The translations under genes were made by a program, and so were the position numbers. The notes under the pieces were generated by a model. That model ran no database searches. It saw only the letters and a program-made list of their open reading frames with translations, and was not told the DNA's origin. From positions 1,171,592 to 1,184,946 of the forward strand of contig MU646342.1 in NCBI GenBank assembly GCA_026770585.1: DNA of 13,355 bases. Reading direction: 5' to 3'. This DNA is from Baffinella frigidus (taxonomy: Eukaryota > Cryptophyceae > Cryptomonadales > Baffinellaceae). Of this stretch, positions 1 through 6,550 are shown piece by piece (positions within the stretch are counted from its first letter, which is position 1; every line of letters begins with the position of its first letter).

Positions 1-350
1 GGTTTAGGGTTTGGGGGTTGGGGGTTGGGGGTTGGGCTTTTGGCTTTATGGTTGATGGATGATGGTTTATGGTTGATGGTTTATTATCATGGTTTTGGGT
101 ATAGGGTTTGGGGTTTAGGGTTTGGGATTCAGGATTTAGGGTGTAGGGTTCAGGGTTTAGGGTTTAGGGTTTAGTGTTCAGGGTTTAGGGTTTTTGTGTT
201 TAGGGTTTAGTGTCCAGGGTTTAGGTTTTAGTGTTTTAGTGTTTTGTGTTTTGTGTTTTGTGTTCAGGGTTTAGGGTTTTGTGTTTTGTGTTTTGTGTTC
301 AGGGTTCAGAGTTCAGGGTTCAGGTTTTAGGGGTGATGGTTTTAGGGGTG
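1..350 (+). repeat. Degenerate TTTAGGG telomere-like array
   Basis: Irregular repeats of GGTTTAGGG with variants TTCAGGG, TTTAGTG, TTTTGTG and TTGGGGG fill this stretch. The G-rich strand is the plus strand. TTTAGGG is the telomere repeat of plants, many green algae and some other protists. The variants and the window-internal orientation make it an old interstitial block or a variant-rich subtelomere, not an intact telomere end. It directly follows the coding sequence of exon 2 of the minus-strand gene, which therefore runs into CCCTAAA-type DNA. Confidence 0.9.
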
Positions 351-354
351 ACAC

Positions 355-447
355 ATGCATGGTGCAGGCGGGGCCCTCCTCGAGGTTGAAGGCCACCCAA
401 TGCTTGCTCTGGGAGTTTGTCTTGATGTTGAAGCAGTGTCCACGCAC
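355..447 (-). CDS. Exon 2 of RING/TRAF zinc-finger gene, partial
   Basis: On the minus strand a pyrimidine-rich tract ending in CAG at 450-448 looks like a strong 3' splice site. Right after it a 31-codon open stretch begins VRGHCFN and ends GPACTMH. Joined in phase 0 to exon 1 (ending YTFTDE) it gives a continuous, plausible C-terminal segment. Composition and codon use match exon 1 rather than the surrounding repeats. After ATG CAT the next bases are GTGTCA, which could be a donor site. Without splicing there the frame runs on as low-complexity SPLKPSPLKPEP encoded by telomere-like repeat and stops. The rest of the protein is not visible; it could lie beyond the left edge or be lost. I suspect the segment opens a MATH/TRAF-C-like domain, but that is inference. 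Confidence 0.6.
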
Positions 448-777
448 CTGGGGATGGGGAGAGAGGTTTGATACATTGGAAAACACAACCGCTACCCCGA
501 CCCTCAGACCTGGCGGTGGCATGGGTCTGGGGAAACTGCGATTCATCGTTAATAAACACACAAAATGAGAACCGCGACAAGGCAGAAGGCAAGGGTGTGA
601 CGAGACTTATCTCAGAAAAGGACTTTTAGAAGTCCTTTTCCTAAAGTCAACTCCCCTACAAAACCGTCAACTTATGCGTAGAGTAAAGAATAAGTTAACG
701 GATTTGTGGGGGAGTTGACTTAGGAAAAGGACTTCTAAAAGTCCTTTTCGGAGATAAAGACGTCAGGGCGCTAGCAC
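448..777 (-). other. Probable intron containing a MITE
   Basis: The predicted donor is GAG|GTGCTAG at 778/777 and the predicted acceptor CTCTCTCCCCATCCCCAG at 465-448, both read on the minus strand. The 330-nt intron carries a complete 151-bp family A MITE plus its 4-bp target duplication. Without these it would be about 175 nt. If it is not removed, translation adds VLAP and stops at 765-763, before the MITE. The donor is GT but otherwise weak, so the exact 5' border is less certain than the 3' border. Confidence 0.6.
607..757. mobile_element. MITE family A, copy 1 (TTATCTC ends, TSD AGAC)
   Basis: The element is 151 bp with long, near-perfect terminal inverted repeats of about 60 bp starting TTATCTC and ending GAGATAA. 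It is flanked by the direct duplication AGAC at 603-606 and 758-761. Each terminal repeat itself contains a hairpin, GGACTTTTAGAAGTCC bounded by AAAA and TTTT. Further in lies AGTCAACTCCCC. The unpaired centre reads GCGTAGAGTAAAGAATAAG. The same scaffold occurs at 12158-12307 with a different hairpin stem. It has no coding capacity, so a transposase in trans is inferred; the superfamily is unknown (4-bp duplications occur in several). Confidence 0.88.
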
Positions 778-1689
778 CTCGTCGGTGAACGTGTACGGGA
801 GAGACTTGCGGCTGCTCCACGTGCTGTCCGTGCTCCACGTGAACACGCGCGTCAGCGCTTCCTGGCGCCTCTGCAGCGATGCGATCAAGATGCTCTGCTC
901 CTTGATCTCTTCTGCCTGCTGTTCAAGCTTCTCCCCCTGCTCTGCAATCGTCCTCCCCTGCCCCGCCACCTTCTCCTCCATCTCCGACACCCTCCTCCAC
1001 GCCCTTTGCGCATGCGCCGCCCCCGACGCATCTACGTGCTTTCCCACCTCCACCCGCGCCATTCGCTCCTCGCACCCCGGGAAAGGACAATCCACCTCCT
1101 CCTTTTTGCATTTTGAGCGATGCTCCCCCATGCCCCCCCTCGCGACCGTCACGCCGCAGCCCGCATTCGGGCACTCGAGCTGAGCGTGCACGCATGTCTC
1201 CGACGCGTGGCGCACTGCGTCCTGGCGCAGCACCGACTCCATGCACCCCGCGTTCGGGCACTCCACGGGCTCGTGTCCGCAGCTCTGGGCAAGATGCCCC
1301 GCGAGATCGCACACCCTGCCCTTCCACTCACAACGGCCCCGGCGCACAAGCTCCTCGCGCAGGTCGTCAGTGCTCATCGACTCTGGAGGCTCCAGCTTGG
1401 CGCGCTTCGCCATCGGAGGCGCTCCCGGCCCGTGCTTGCAGCGCGTCTTGAGCTGCCCTATGAGGCCCTCGAGCGGGCGGCACCTCACCATGCGGCTCTT
1501 GTCCGTAGGGTGGCTGCAGACAGGGCACTCTTCCCGGCGGAGCAGATACGAGGCGTAGCACAATCGGCAGAGTGCGTGCCCCTCGGGACAGCCCACCATC
1601 GGCTCATTCAGCACCATGAAGCACGCGGGGCACTCGGCCATCTCCTTCCCCTCCTCCAGCCACGCCGTGTCGATCTGCGTTTGCGCCAT
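778..1689 (-). CDS. RING plus TRAF-type zinc-finger protein, exon 1 (putative E3 ubiquitin ligase)
   Basis: Numbering is from the ATG at 1689. Residues 20-58 form a C3HC4 RING: C20-C23, C34, H38, C41-C44, C55-C58. Four TRAF-type zinc-finger units follow: C120/C127/H132/C137, C144/C149/H161/C166, C173/C178/H190/C194 and C201/C206/H218/H226, with CPNAGC-type knuckles. A heptad-rich segment at about 231-278 (EMEEKVAGQG, QQAEEIKEQS) predicts a coiled coil for self-association. The tail FTWSTDSTWSS continues into exon 2. RING/TRAF proteins of this layout usually act as ubiquitin ligases or signalling adaptors in the cytosol; the substrate cannot be told. The frame is open upstream to a GTG at 1731, but a eukaryotic start is the ATG with G at +4. 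Unspliced, the frame ends at 763. GC content is clearly higher than in the flanks. All zinc ligands are present, so the RING domain looks intact. Confidence 0.88.
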
Positions 1690-1713
1690 GCGGGCCTGGG
1701 TAGGCGGACGCGC

Positions 1714-1772
1714 GCAGGTGCTCCAGGACACGGGGGTGCTCGGCCTGGCGCGCGTCCACGCAGGTGCTCCAG
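1714..1772. repeat. Short direct repeat upstream of the gene
   Basis: GCAGGTGCTCCAG occurs at 1714-1726 and 1760-1772, 46 bases apart, just upstream of the ATG. It may be 5' untranslated sequence of the minus-strand gene. No TATA-like box is obvious here. Confidence 0.4.
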
Positions 1773-1806
1773 AACAGGGCTGGGTGTCCAGATGACCGTC
1801 TTATCT

Positions 1807-1855
1807 AAAAAAAAACTCAGTTTGCGGCAATTAAAAAAACTCAGTTTGCGGCATT
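1807..1855. repeat. Two-copy direct repeat with CTCAGTTTGCGGC
   Basis: A run of A followed by CTCAGTTTGCGGCA is present twice, 24-26 bases apart. The TGAGTTTGCGGTAC phrase inside the repeats at 3690 and 10513 is related. The remaining bases between the gene and the element at 1941 show no gene, only the small palindrome AGATCGGCGATCT near 1881. Confidence 0.5.
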
Positions 1856-1940
1856 TGGGATTTACCTTGACAACGACCCCAGATCGGCGATCTTTGTGGC
1901 AGCACTATTCTGTGCGGAACAACCTCGAAGGCCGTGCTGG

Positions 1941-2128
1941 TAGAGCTATTCCGGTAGGACTTGTCGCGTTTCCGATTTCGAGACTTCGAGACTTCGAGAC
2001 TTCATTTGTACCATGAGATTTGAAACGGTGTGTTTTAAAACGATTTACGACCTTTAAAACCTTTTTGAAGTCTGAAATCTTGAAATCTCGAAGTCGAAAA
2101 CGCGACAAGTCCTACCGGAATAGCTCTA
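1941..2128. mobile_element. MITE family B, copy 1 (TAGAGC ends)
   Basis: An inverted repeat of about 188 bp: the left arm starts TAGAGCTATTCCGGTAGG and the right arm ends with its complement. Arms of about 60 bp contain AAGTCTCGAAG-type motifs. The centre contains CATTTGTACCA and ACGACCTTTAAAAC, both recognisable in copy 3 (reverse orientation) and partly in copy 2. The outermost TA at both ends can be read as a TA target duplication, which would suit Tc1/mariner-like mobilisation (inference). The right TA is shared with the next element. Confidence 0.8.
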
Positions 2129-2366
2129 TTGTAGAATTCGGGTTGGCTTGGATTTTTCCAGGGTCGGGTCGGGCGGAAATGCTGACGAAAATGCGTCGTT
2201 TGGTGTCATCTGATGGGTGGGGGATGCAAAGACAAGATATCTTGTCATCAATCGAATGCATAAGATAGCATTAAACTCCATTTAAGCCAGTCATCTAACA
2301 AAACAATCTGGGATTTGGAATTGCCCGACCCGACCGAAAATCCAAGCCAACCCGAATTGCACAATA
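2127..2366. mobile_element. MITE family C (TTGT...AATTCGGGTTGGCTTGG ends)
   Basis: A 240-bp inverted-repeat element bounded by TA at 2127-2128 and 2365-2366. The arms share AATTCGGGTTGGCTTGGA and GGGTCGGGTCGGGC. The interior holds GATATC and GCATAAGATAGCAT, the latter resembling GGCGTAAGATAGCAT near 7956. It abuts family B copy 1, the two sharing one TA. There is no open frame of note. Confidence 0.75.
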
Positions 2367-2407
2367 AATGGTGATGAAGGCGTCTCTCACTACGGCGGTT
2401 GCGCCCC

Positions 2408-2500
2408 TGTCCCTAGGGCCCTACGGTAGGGCGTATGCTGTCCCTAGGGCCCTACGGTAGGGCGTATGCTGTCCCTCGCGCACTGCGGTAGGGCGTATGG
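2408..2500. repeat. 31-bp tandem repeat, three units
   Basis: Units start TGTCCCTAGGGCCC at 2408 and 2439 and in diverged form at 2470. Each contains a CCTACGGTAGGGCGTATG phrase. This phrase also appears at 3041 and 4581, followed there too by GCCTACT and CCACTT. Confidence 0.8.
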
Positions 2501-2612
2501 GCCTACTCGCCACTTAAGGGATAGCTTCGGGGGTAAAATGCATGGCAGCGATGCTGGCATCAACCAAAGGTATCTCTTCGCGCGGGGGAACCGTGTCTCA
2601 TGTGGCAGCCTT

Positions 2613-2761
2613 CCACCAGCCCTCACAATTGGACCAAATCGTCGATTTTAGATTTTAGATTTACCATTGATTTGCCCTTGCGTAGACCCGGATCTGGGGT
2701 CTCTGCAAGGGTAAATCTCAAATCTCAAATCGATGATTTGGTCCAACCGGGAGGGTTGGTG
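2613..2761. mobile_element. MITE family E, copy 1 (TSD TT)
   Basis: A 149-bp inverted repeat with ends CCACCAGCCCTC and AGGGTTGGTGG, followed inward by TTGGACCAAATC. The bases TT flank it directly on both sides (2611-2612, 2762-2763). The inner palindrome is GTAGACCC-GGATC-TGGGGTCT, whose stem differs from the other copies although the centre keeps GGATC. It is non-coding. Confidence 0.8.
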
Positions 2762-2811
2762 GTTGCCCTGTTGTGGAAGCACCGATATCTGGGCTTGCCC
2801 TCCTGTGTGCT

Positions 2812-2871
2812 GAAAAAACGGTGCTATGATCTCAAAAAAACGGTGCTATGATCTCAAAAAAACATTGCTAT
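2812..2871. repeat. 22-bp tandem repeat
   Basis: GCTATGATCTCAAAAAAACG recurs at a 22-bp period starting at 2822, 2844 and (partial) 2866. No gene is seen here. Confidence 0.75.
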
Positions 2872-2996
2872 GGTCACTGCTATCCCCCGTCAAGGCGTCT
2901 GTCTGGCGTGTCATGAGGTTTACTGACACACAAGTCCGGCGCTGCTGTCTCGTTATCAGCGATTCAGCGAGGTACCCCTATCCCTTAGGTGGCCAT

Positions 2997-3085
2997 GGGG
3001 TCAAAATTGACCCCAAAGAGCTCCTAGGCAGGTCATAGGGCCCGACGGTAGGGCGTAGGAGCCTACTGGCCACTTAAGGGGTATT
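2997..3085. repeat. Dispersed repeat with an 18-bp perfect palindrome
   Basis: GGGGTCAAAATTGACCCC at 2997-3014 is a perfect palindrome, followed by CCTAGGCAGGTC, ACGGTAGGGCGTA and GCCACTTAAGGGG. The same series occurs at 4536-4622, with a shorter palindrome. Around it, GTCTGGCGT...TTTACTGACACAC is repeated at about 2898-2932 and 3248-3269. The bases 3086-3300 hold no gene that I can see. Confidence 0.65.
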
Positions 3086-3300
3086 ACGCTCTCAACGAGG
3101 GTGCAAGTGCCACGCCGCACTCTACTTTAGACGTGATGGTGCTCAATCAAAAGTTGCCGTACCGGCAGGTTCCAGGAAATTCCTGGAAGGTGGCAAAAGT
3201 TGACTCGAGGCCTCATGGGAGTTGACTTTGAGGATTGACCCCTTTCCTGTCTGGCGTAGCTCTTTACTGACACACGATGCAACCCGGGCCTGGTGTTGGT

Positions 3301-3428
3301 CGCTACAGGGGTACCTCGCTCATAAGAAAGCGCCCCACCCTAGGACCCTACAGTAGGGCTGTGCCTAGGGCCCTATGGTGGTCCTATAGGGGAGGGCAGT
3401 TTCGTATGAGCGAGGTACCCCTGTAGCG
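3301..3428. mobile_element. Inverted-repeat element family D, copy 1
   Basis: Ends CGCTACAGGGGTACCTCGCT and its complement enclose 128 bp. The inside holds CCTAGGACC- and CCTACAGTAGG-type palindromes. No target duplication is visible. The same terminal motif GAGCGAGGTACCC appears alone at about 2966-2977 and at 5360-5373. Confidence 0.65.
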
Positions 3429-3456
3429 CTTCGATACCAACAGCTTCGATACCAAC
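3427..3456. repeat. GCTTCGATACCAAC direct repeat (empty-site paralogue)
   Basis: The 14-mer GCTTCGATACCAAC occurs twice back to back. It equals the two flanks of the family E element at 3483-3631 joined over a single TT (flanks GAGCTT and TTCGATACCAAC). It therefore serves as a model of the uninterrupted target. Confidence 0.6.
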
Positions 3457-3482
3457 TGGGCGATGAGAGTGATGCGAGCTTC

Positions 3483-3631
3483 CACCAACCATCACGGCTT
3501 GGGCAAATCGACGATTTTTGATTTGGGATTTCAAGGGGGTTGGAGTCGGAATCCGACTTCAACGGCTCCAATTCCCCTTGAAATCGTGAAATCGAAAACC
3601 GTCGATTTGCCCTAGCCGTGAGGGTTGGTGG
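3483..3631. mobile_element. MITE family E, copy 2 (TSD TT)
   Basis: A 149-bp inverted repeat with ends CCACCAACC and AGGGTTGGTGG, then CACGGCTTGGGCAAATCGAC on both arms. The centre is GTCGGAATCCGAC. TT flanks both sides (3481-3482, 3632-3633). An empty-site paralogue lies 30 bp upstream. Its interior resembles copy 3 in reverse orientation. Confidence 0.85.
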
Positions 3632-3633
3632 TT

Positions 3634-3658
3634 CGATACCAACACGGCCGCTATGTCA
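3634..3658. repeat. Dispersed CGATACCAACACGGCCGCTATG motif
   Basis: Related copies are at 6411-6440, 9430-9458 and 13337-13355, the last cut by the window edge. Three of them are preceded by GAGA(G/A)ACCTTGA. This is a dispersed repeat of unknown type, interrupted here by the family E element. Confidence 0.55.
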
Positions 3659-3689
3659 GTCGCTAGGTCCTTCAGGTCCTTGAGGTTCA

Positions 3690-3784
3690 TTCTCAAGTCG
3701 ACAAGCTGAGTTTGCGGTACAAATCCGTCAACTTTGGAGCGGGAAAGAGCTCGGGCTCACCAAATTGGTGAGCCCGAATAGACA
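3690..3784. repeat. Dispersed 95-bp repeat W, copy 1, with 27-nt palindrome
   Basis: The segment from TTCTCAAGTCGACA to AATAGACAG recurs as a diverged direct copy at 10513-10608. Bases 3751-3777 form a perfect palindrome with arms TCGGGCTCACCAA around one base. The two flanks carry a near repeat of GGTCCTTGAGGTTC (3675-3688 and 3830-3843). A 71-codon minus-strand frame crosses it, but the second copy has a stop and a shift there. No gene is called for 3785-4009. Confidence 0.7.
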
Positions 3785-4009
3785 GAACCAGAGCTAGCAG
3801 CTCTCGCCCTCTCTCTTTCACGTCCTTGCGGTCCTTGAGGTTCTTCGAGCTACCAACATAGGCGGGCACCGGAACTTGTTCTGTAGAAAGGCCATGCTTC
3901 CTTTCCATATGATGTATTTGTTAAGGGGTGTTGAGCCTACCGACAGGGAATGGCAAAAGTCAACATATATCAACTTTTGCTTAGCTCGATCGAGCCTAAA
4001 TGGGCAGGA

Positions 4010-4200
4010 TCGGGGAACTCACCCGTAGATTACTCCCAACTCCTCAAGAGTGAGGTGGGCTGTGGCCTTCGATGTGAGTGTAAATAAAAGCACCAAAGCA
4101 CCAGAGTCGGGGAACTCACCCGTAGATTACTCCCAACTCCTCAAGAGTGAGGTGGGCTGTGGCCTTCGATGTGAGTGTAAATAAAAGCACCAAAGCACCA
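4010..4200. repeat. 97-bp tandem duplication without visible mismatch
   Basis: Two copies begin TCGGGGAACTCACCCG at 4010 and 4107 and read identically to CACCAAAGCACCA. The unit contains the small hairpin CTCCTCAAGAGTGAG. Identity suggests a recent duplication. Its function is not recognisable. Confidence 0.9.
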
Positions 4201-4270
4201 AAGCTAGAGCTTCGATGCGAGACCGGACGGGGCGGCTGGGAAGAGGCGTGGGAGGAGGCCGCTGCCTGCT

Positions 4271-4502
4271 TCAGGGTTTAGGGTTTAGGGTTTAGGGTTT
4301 AGGGTTTAGGGTTCAGGGTTTAGAGTTTAGGGTTTGGTTTAGGGTGAAGGGATTAGGGTTTAGGGTTTGAGGTTTAGGGTTTGAGGTTTAGGGTTTAGGG
4401 TTTAGGGTTTAGGGTTTAGGGTTTAGGGTTTAGGGTTTAGGGTTTAGGGTTTAGGATTTAGGGTTTAGGGTTTGAGGTTTAGGGTTTAGGGTATAGGGTT
4501 TG
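4271..4502 (+). repeat. Interstitial TTTAGGG array
   Basis: About 230 bp of mostly perfect TTTAGGG units with a few variants (TTTGAGG, TTCAGGG, GATTAGGG). The G-rich strand is the plus strand, as in the other three blocks. Unrelated sequence on both sides makes it interstitial. Confidence 0.95.
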
Positions 4503-4535
4503 CCCAGTCACGGGAAACGCTCGGATCACGCGCAC

Positions 4536-4622
4536 CAGGTCAAAATTGACCCCCAAGAGGTCCTAGGCAGGTCCTAGGGGCCTACGGTAGGGCGTATGAG
4601 CCTACTTGCCACTTGAGGGATA
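4536..4622. repeat. Second copy of the GGTCAAAATTGACC repeat
   Basis: This matches 2995-3085: GTCAAAATTGAC, then CCTAGGCAGGTC, CTACGGTAGGGCGTA and CCACTTGAGGG. It ends next to the family E element at 4642. Confidence 0.7.
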
Positions 4623-4641
4623 GAAGGAGATCCTGTTCATA

Positions 4642-4791
4642 CCACTAACCCTCACGGCTTGGGCAAGTCGACGATGTTCCATTTCCCGATTTCAAGGGGA
4701 ACTGGAGCCGTTAAAGTCGGATCCCGACTTCAACCCCCTTGCAATCCCAAATCAAAAATCGTCGATTTGCCCAATCCGAGAGGGTTGGTGG
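4642..4791. mobile_element. MITE family E, copy 3 (TSD TA)
   Basis: A 150-bp inverted repeat, ends CCACTAACCCTC and AGAGGGTTGGTGG, subterminal GGCTTGGGCAAGTCGACG, centre AAGTCGGATCCCGACTT. It is flanked by TA at 4640-4641 and 4792-4793. The uninterrupted target is present as a paralogue at about 5208-5255. Confidence 0.85.
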
Positions 4792-4844
4792 TAGGGATGC
4801 AAACGCACGAGAGGAGGAGCCAGAGCATCAATGAAGCTCCAATC
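4773..4844. repeat. Segmental duplication, copy 1
   Basis: From ATCCGAGAGG through GGGATGCAAACGCACGAGA to GCATCAATGAAGCTCCAATC this matches 5952-6051. The second copy has an extra 18 or so bases after CACGAGA. The duplication includes the right end of a family E element and the left end of a family F element, so it was copied after both had inserted. Confidence 0.75.
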
Positions 4845-5010
4845 TCATAGGCTAACGGCCTGAAAACGGGGTAGTTAGGCATACGGCATTGCCTGGGACC
4901 TCCTACCGTAGGCCGAGGGATCCTATGACCAAAAATTCTCGGCCTACGGTAGGAGGTCCTAGGCAATGCCGTAGACCTAACTACCCCATTTTCAGGCCGT
5001 TAGCCTATGA
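4845..5010. mobile_element. MITE family F, copy 1 (TSD AATC)
   Basis: A 166-bp almost perfect palindrome: arms of about 70 bp start TCATAGGCTAACGGCCTG and contain GGGGTAGTTAGG, GCATTGCC and CCTACCGTAGG. The loop is about 20 nt. AATC lies directly on both sides (4841-4844, 5011-5014). It is non-coding. Confidence 0.88.
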
Positions 5011-5055
5011 AATCAATTATGCACTCGGAGCGGGTGTAGGGGAAGAGGGAGGCGC

Positions 5056-5209
5056 ATCAATGCACTGCCAGGGCGCAGTTTTTGTATTAGTCAACGCACC
5101 TGCGAATGTGTAGTAAAGAAGCACCCAATCTGGGTACCTCGTTTCTAAGTTGACAAATTTTGTGGGTGAATTGACTTTTACAAAATATCCGGCCTGGCAG
5201 TGCAATGAT
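5056..5209. mobile_element. Inverted-repeat element family M
   Basis: Arms ATCAATGCACTGCCAGG and CCTGGCAGTGCAATGAT enclose 154 bp. Inner arms share a TTTTTGTA..AGTCAA pattern. The centre, GTAGTAAAGAA followed by AAGTTGACAAATTTTGTGGG, closely resembles the centre and right inner arm of family A although the termini are unrelated. No clear target duplication was seen. Confidence 0.7.
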
Positions 5210-5260
5210 AGAAAGAGATCCTGGTAGATTAGGCATCCAAACACAAGGGATGGTGTATGG
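5208..5260. repeat. Paralogue of the target of family E copy 3
   Basis: ATAGAAAGAGATCCTGGTA followed by GGCATCCAAACACAAGGGA matches the left flank (ATAGAAGGAGATCCTGTT) and right flank (GGGATGCAAACGCACGAGA) of the element at 4642-4791, with one TA instead of two and no element between. Confidence 0.55.
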
Positions 5261-5286
5261 GTGGTTAGGGGAAGGGGGGCGGACAA

Positions 5287-5375
5287 ACCCCCCCTAGGAC
5301 CACCATAGGGCCCGAGGCATAGGCCTACTGTAGGTTCCTAGGGGGGGGCTGTTTCTTATGAGCGAGGTACCCATG
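5287..5375. repeat. Family D-like palindrome, degraded
   Basis: CCCCCCCTAGGA and TCCTAGGGGGGGG pair around a centre containing CCTACTGTAGG. The right side continues GTTTCTTATGAGCGAGGTACCC, as in the right arm of the element at 3301-3428. The left outer arm is missing or replaced. Bases 5376-5500 hold no recognisable gene. Confidence 0.5.
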
Positions 5376-5500
5376 TAAGGCTCAGAGACTTTTGGATCAC
5401 TCATCTCTAGGCTTGAGAGTAATGAAGAAGACGCAAAAAGGTTCAAGCATGCAGATGCCAGCCTCCCCCTAACCACTCGGTGGGCTACGAGGGTTTCCTT

Positions 5501-5923
5501 GACCCCGCATTCCGGGGTGTTACATGACCAATTTGCATCGAAAAATCCTTAAGTTAATTGTCTTCAGGTAAGTTGACTTTTGACGAAAGGTTCGTAGCCC
5601 ACCGTATGGGTAGGGGGAGGGGGCGAACATAAGGCGGCGATGGCGCGCGCGGCGTAGAGCGTTTGCGGTAATTGTTGTCCATTTTCGACTTCTCTTTTTC
5701 GGGTTTTCGGTTTTTTAAAAATGTTGTAAAGGTCGCAAAACATTTTGAATGGACACTTCTGGTACAAATGAAAACCCAAAAACCAGAAAACCCGAAGTCG
5801 GAAATGGACAACAATTCCCACAAACGCTCTACCACACTGTGGAGTACGAACCTGTCGTCCAAAATCAACTTGCCTTGAGACAATCAACTTTAAGGCTTCG
5901 CTGGTGCACATTTGGTCACGTAC
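5501..5923. mobile_element. Inverted-repeat element L, with family B element nested in its loop
   Basis: The left arm 5519-5610 (GTTACATGACCAATTTGCAT to GGTTCGTAGCCCACCG) pairs with the right arm 5832-5923 at roughly three quarters identity. Just outside the left arm is the small hairpin ACCCCG-CATTC-CGGGGT. A single arm of the same type, again next to a CCCC/GGGG hairpin, is at 12702-12812. The loop contains a GC-rich stretch (5612-5654) and a complete family B element. Confidence 0.65.
5655..5831. mobile_element. MITE family B, copy 3 (nested)
   Basis: A 177-bp inverted repeat, ends TAGAGCGTTTGCGGTAATTG and its near complement ending GCTCTA, subterminal TTGTCCATTTTCGACTTC. The core, read on the minus strand, gives CATTTGTACCA, then GTTTTGCGACCTTTACAAC, matching copy 1. 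It lies between the arms of element L. The left flank GGCGCGCGCGGCG is also found, without an insertion, at about 6133-6150. Confidence 0.78.
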
Positions 5924-5951
5924 CACGCTAGATTTAGCGTAGCCGGACCAT

Positions 5952-6051
5952 AATAGATCCGAGAGGGGGGAAGGGTTGGTGGTAGGGATCCAAACGCACG
6001 AGATGGTGATTGGAAATGGGGAGGAGCCAGAGCATCAATGAAGCTCCAATC
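5952..6051. repeat. Segmental duplication, copy 2
   Basis: This matches 4773-4844, with GGTTGGTGGTAGGGATCC as the relic of a family E right end and an added GATGGTGATTGGAAATGG. It leads straight into the truncated family F element. Confidence 0.75.
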
Positions 6052-6108
6052 TCATAGGCTAACGGCCTGAAAATGGGGTAGTTAGGCATACGGCTCGTTA
6101 GCCTATGA
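6052..6108. mobile_element. Family F deletion derivative
   Basis: Only 57 bp remain: the left arm TCATAGGCTAACGGCC to GGCATACGGC is joined to the last bases of the right arm, CGTTAGCCTATGA. The left flank AATC is kept, but the right flank is GCGT, not AATC. The copy therefore arose by duplication and deletion rather than by a new insertion. Confidence 0.7.
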
Positions 6109-6109
6109 G

Positions 6110-6400
6110 CGTGGAGGGGGCGGACATGAGGCGGCGATCGCGCGCGCGGCGAAGCGCGGGTCCTCCATCACCATGAAGTGTCCGCACCCTGTCCGAAGCG
6201 AGACTGGTCAAAGCGAGACTGGTCAAAGTGAGACTGGTCAAAAGCGAGAATGGGCAAAGCTCGCGCCGCGAAACGCGGGTCCTCTTAACCATGAAGTGTC
6301 TGCACCCTGGTCAAACAGAAACTGGCCAAAGCGAGACTGGTCAAAGCGAGACTGGTCAAAGTGAGACTGGGCAAAGCGAGACTGGTCAAAGATAGATTGG
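6110..6400. repeat. 15-bp tandem repeats in a two-copy higher-order repeat
   Basis: AAAGCGAGACTGGTC and close variants recur in two clusters (about 6193-6258 and 6310-6395). Each cluster is preceded by GCGCGGCGAA or GCGCCGCGAA, then CGCGGGTCCTC and ACCATGAAGTGTC. Because 15 is a multiple of 3, the repeat reads as repeated pentapeptides (SETGQ), but the frame breaks and there is no domain. I treat it as a minisatellite, not a gene. Confidence 0.8.
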
Positions 6401-6403
6401 TCG

Positions 6404-6440
6404 GAGAGAGACCTTGATCAATGCCAGCACGGCCGCCATG
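6404..6440. repeat. Dispersed GAGAGACCTTGATCA motif, copy
   Basis: GAGAGACCTTGATCAATGCC followed by AGCACGGCCGCCATG. It is related to 9424-9458 and 13331-13355, and to 3634-3658. Confidence 0.5.
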
Positions 6441-6550
6441 CATGCACCCCTACAGAGCCTGTGTCTCCTCCGAAAACCAAGTGCATTCCAAGCATCACTT
6501 GGAACCCGAGACTGGGTTCCTCGGGACAAAACATGCCCAGTTTAATGGGG

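Noticed and set aside
1-350. True chromosome end at the left of the window
   Set aside because: A left-hand end should read CCCTAAA on the plus strand; here it reads TTTAGGG, and the repeats are degenerate.
763-1731. Start of the gene at 1731 and end at 763
   Set aside because: The codon at 1731 is GTG; the first ATG is at 1689. The last four residues before the stop at 763 probably lie in the intron.
1120-2016. 298-codon plus-strand open frame
   Set aside because: It is antisense to the RING/TRAF exon. Openness on the opposite strand is expected from the high GC of the exon, and the peptide shows no domain.
3693-3908. 71-codon minus-strand frame with a Lys/Asp-rich start
   Set aside because: The second copy of the repeat at 10513 has a stop and a frame change. 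The leucine/lysine words come from the direct repeat GGTCCTTGAGGTTC.
6173-6364. Small gene encoding SETGQ repeats
   Set aside because: The peptide is a direct translation of a 15-bp minisatellite and changes frame in the middle (to KRDWS repeats).
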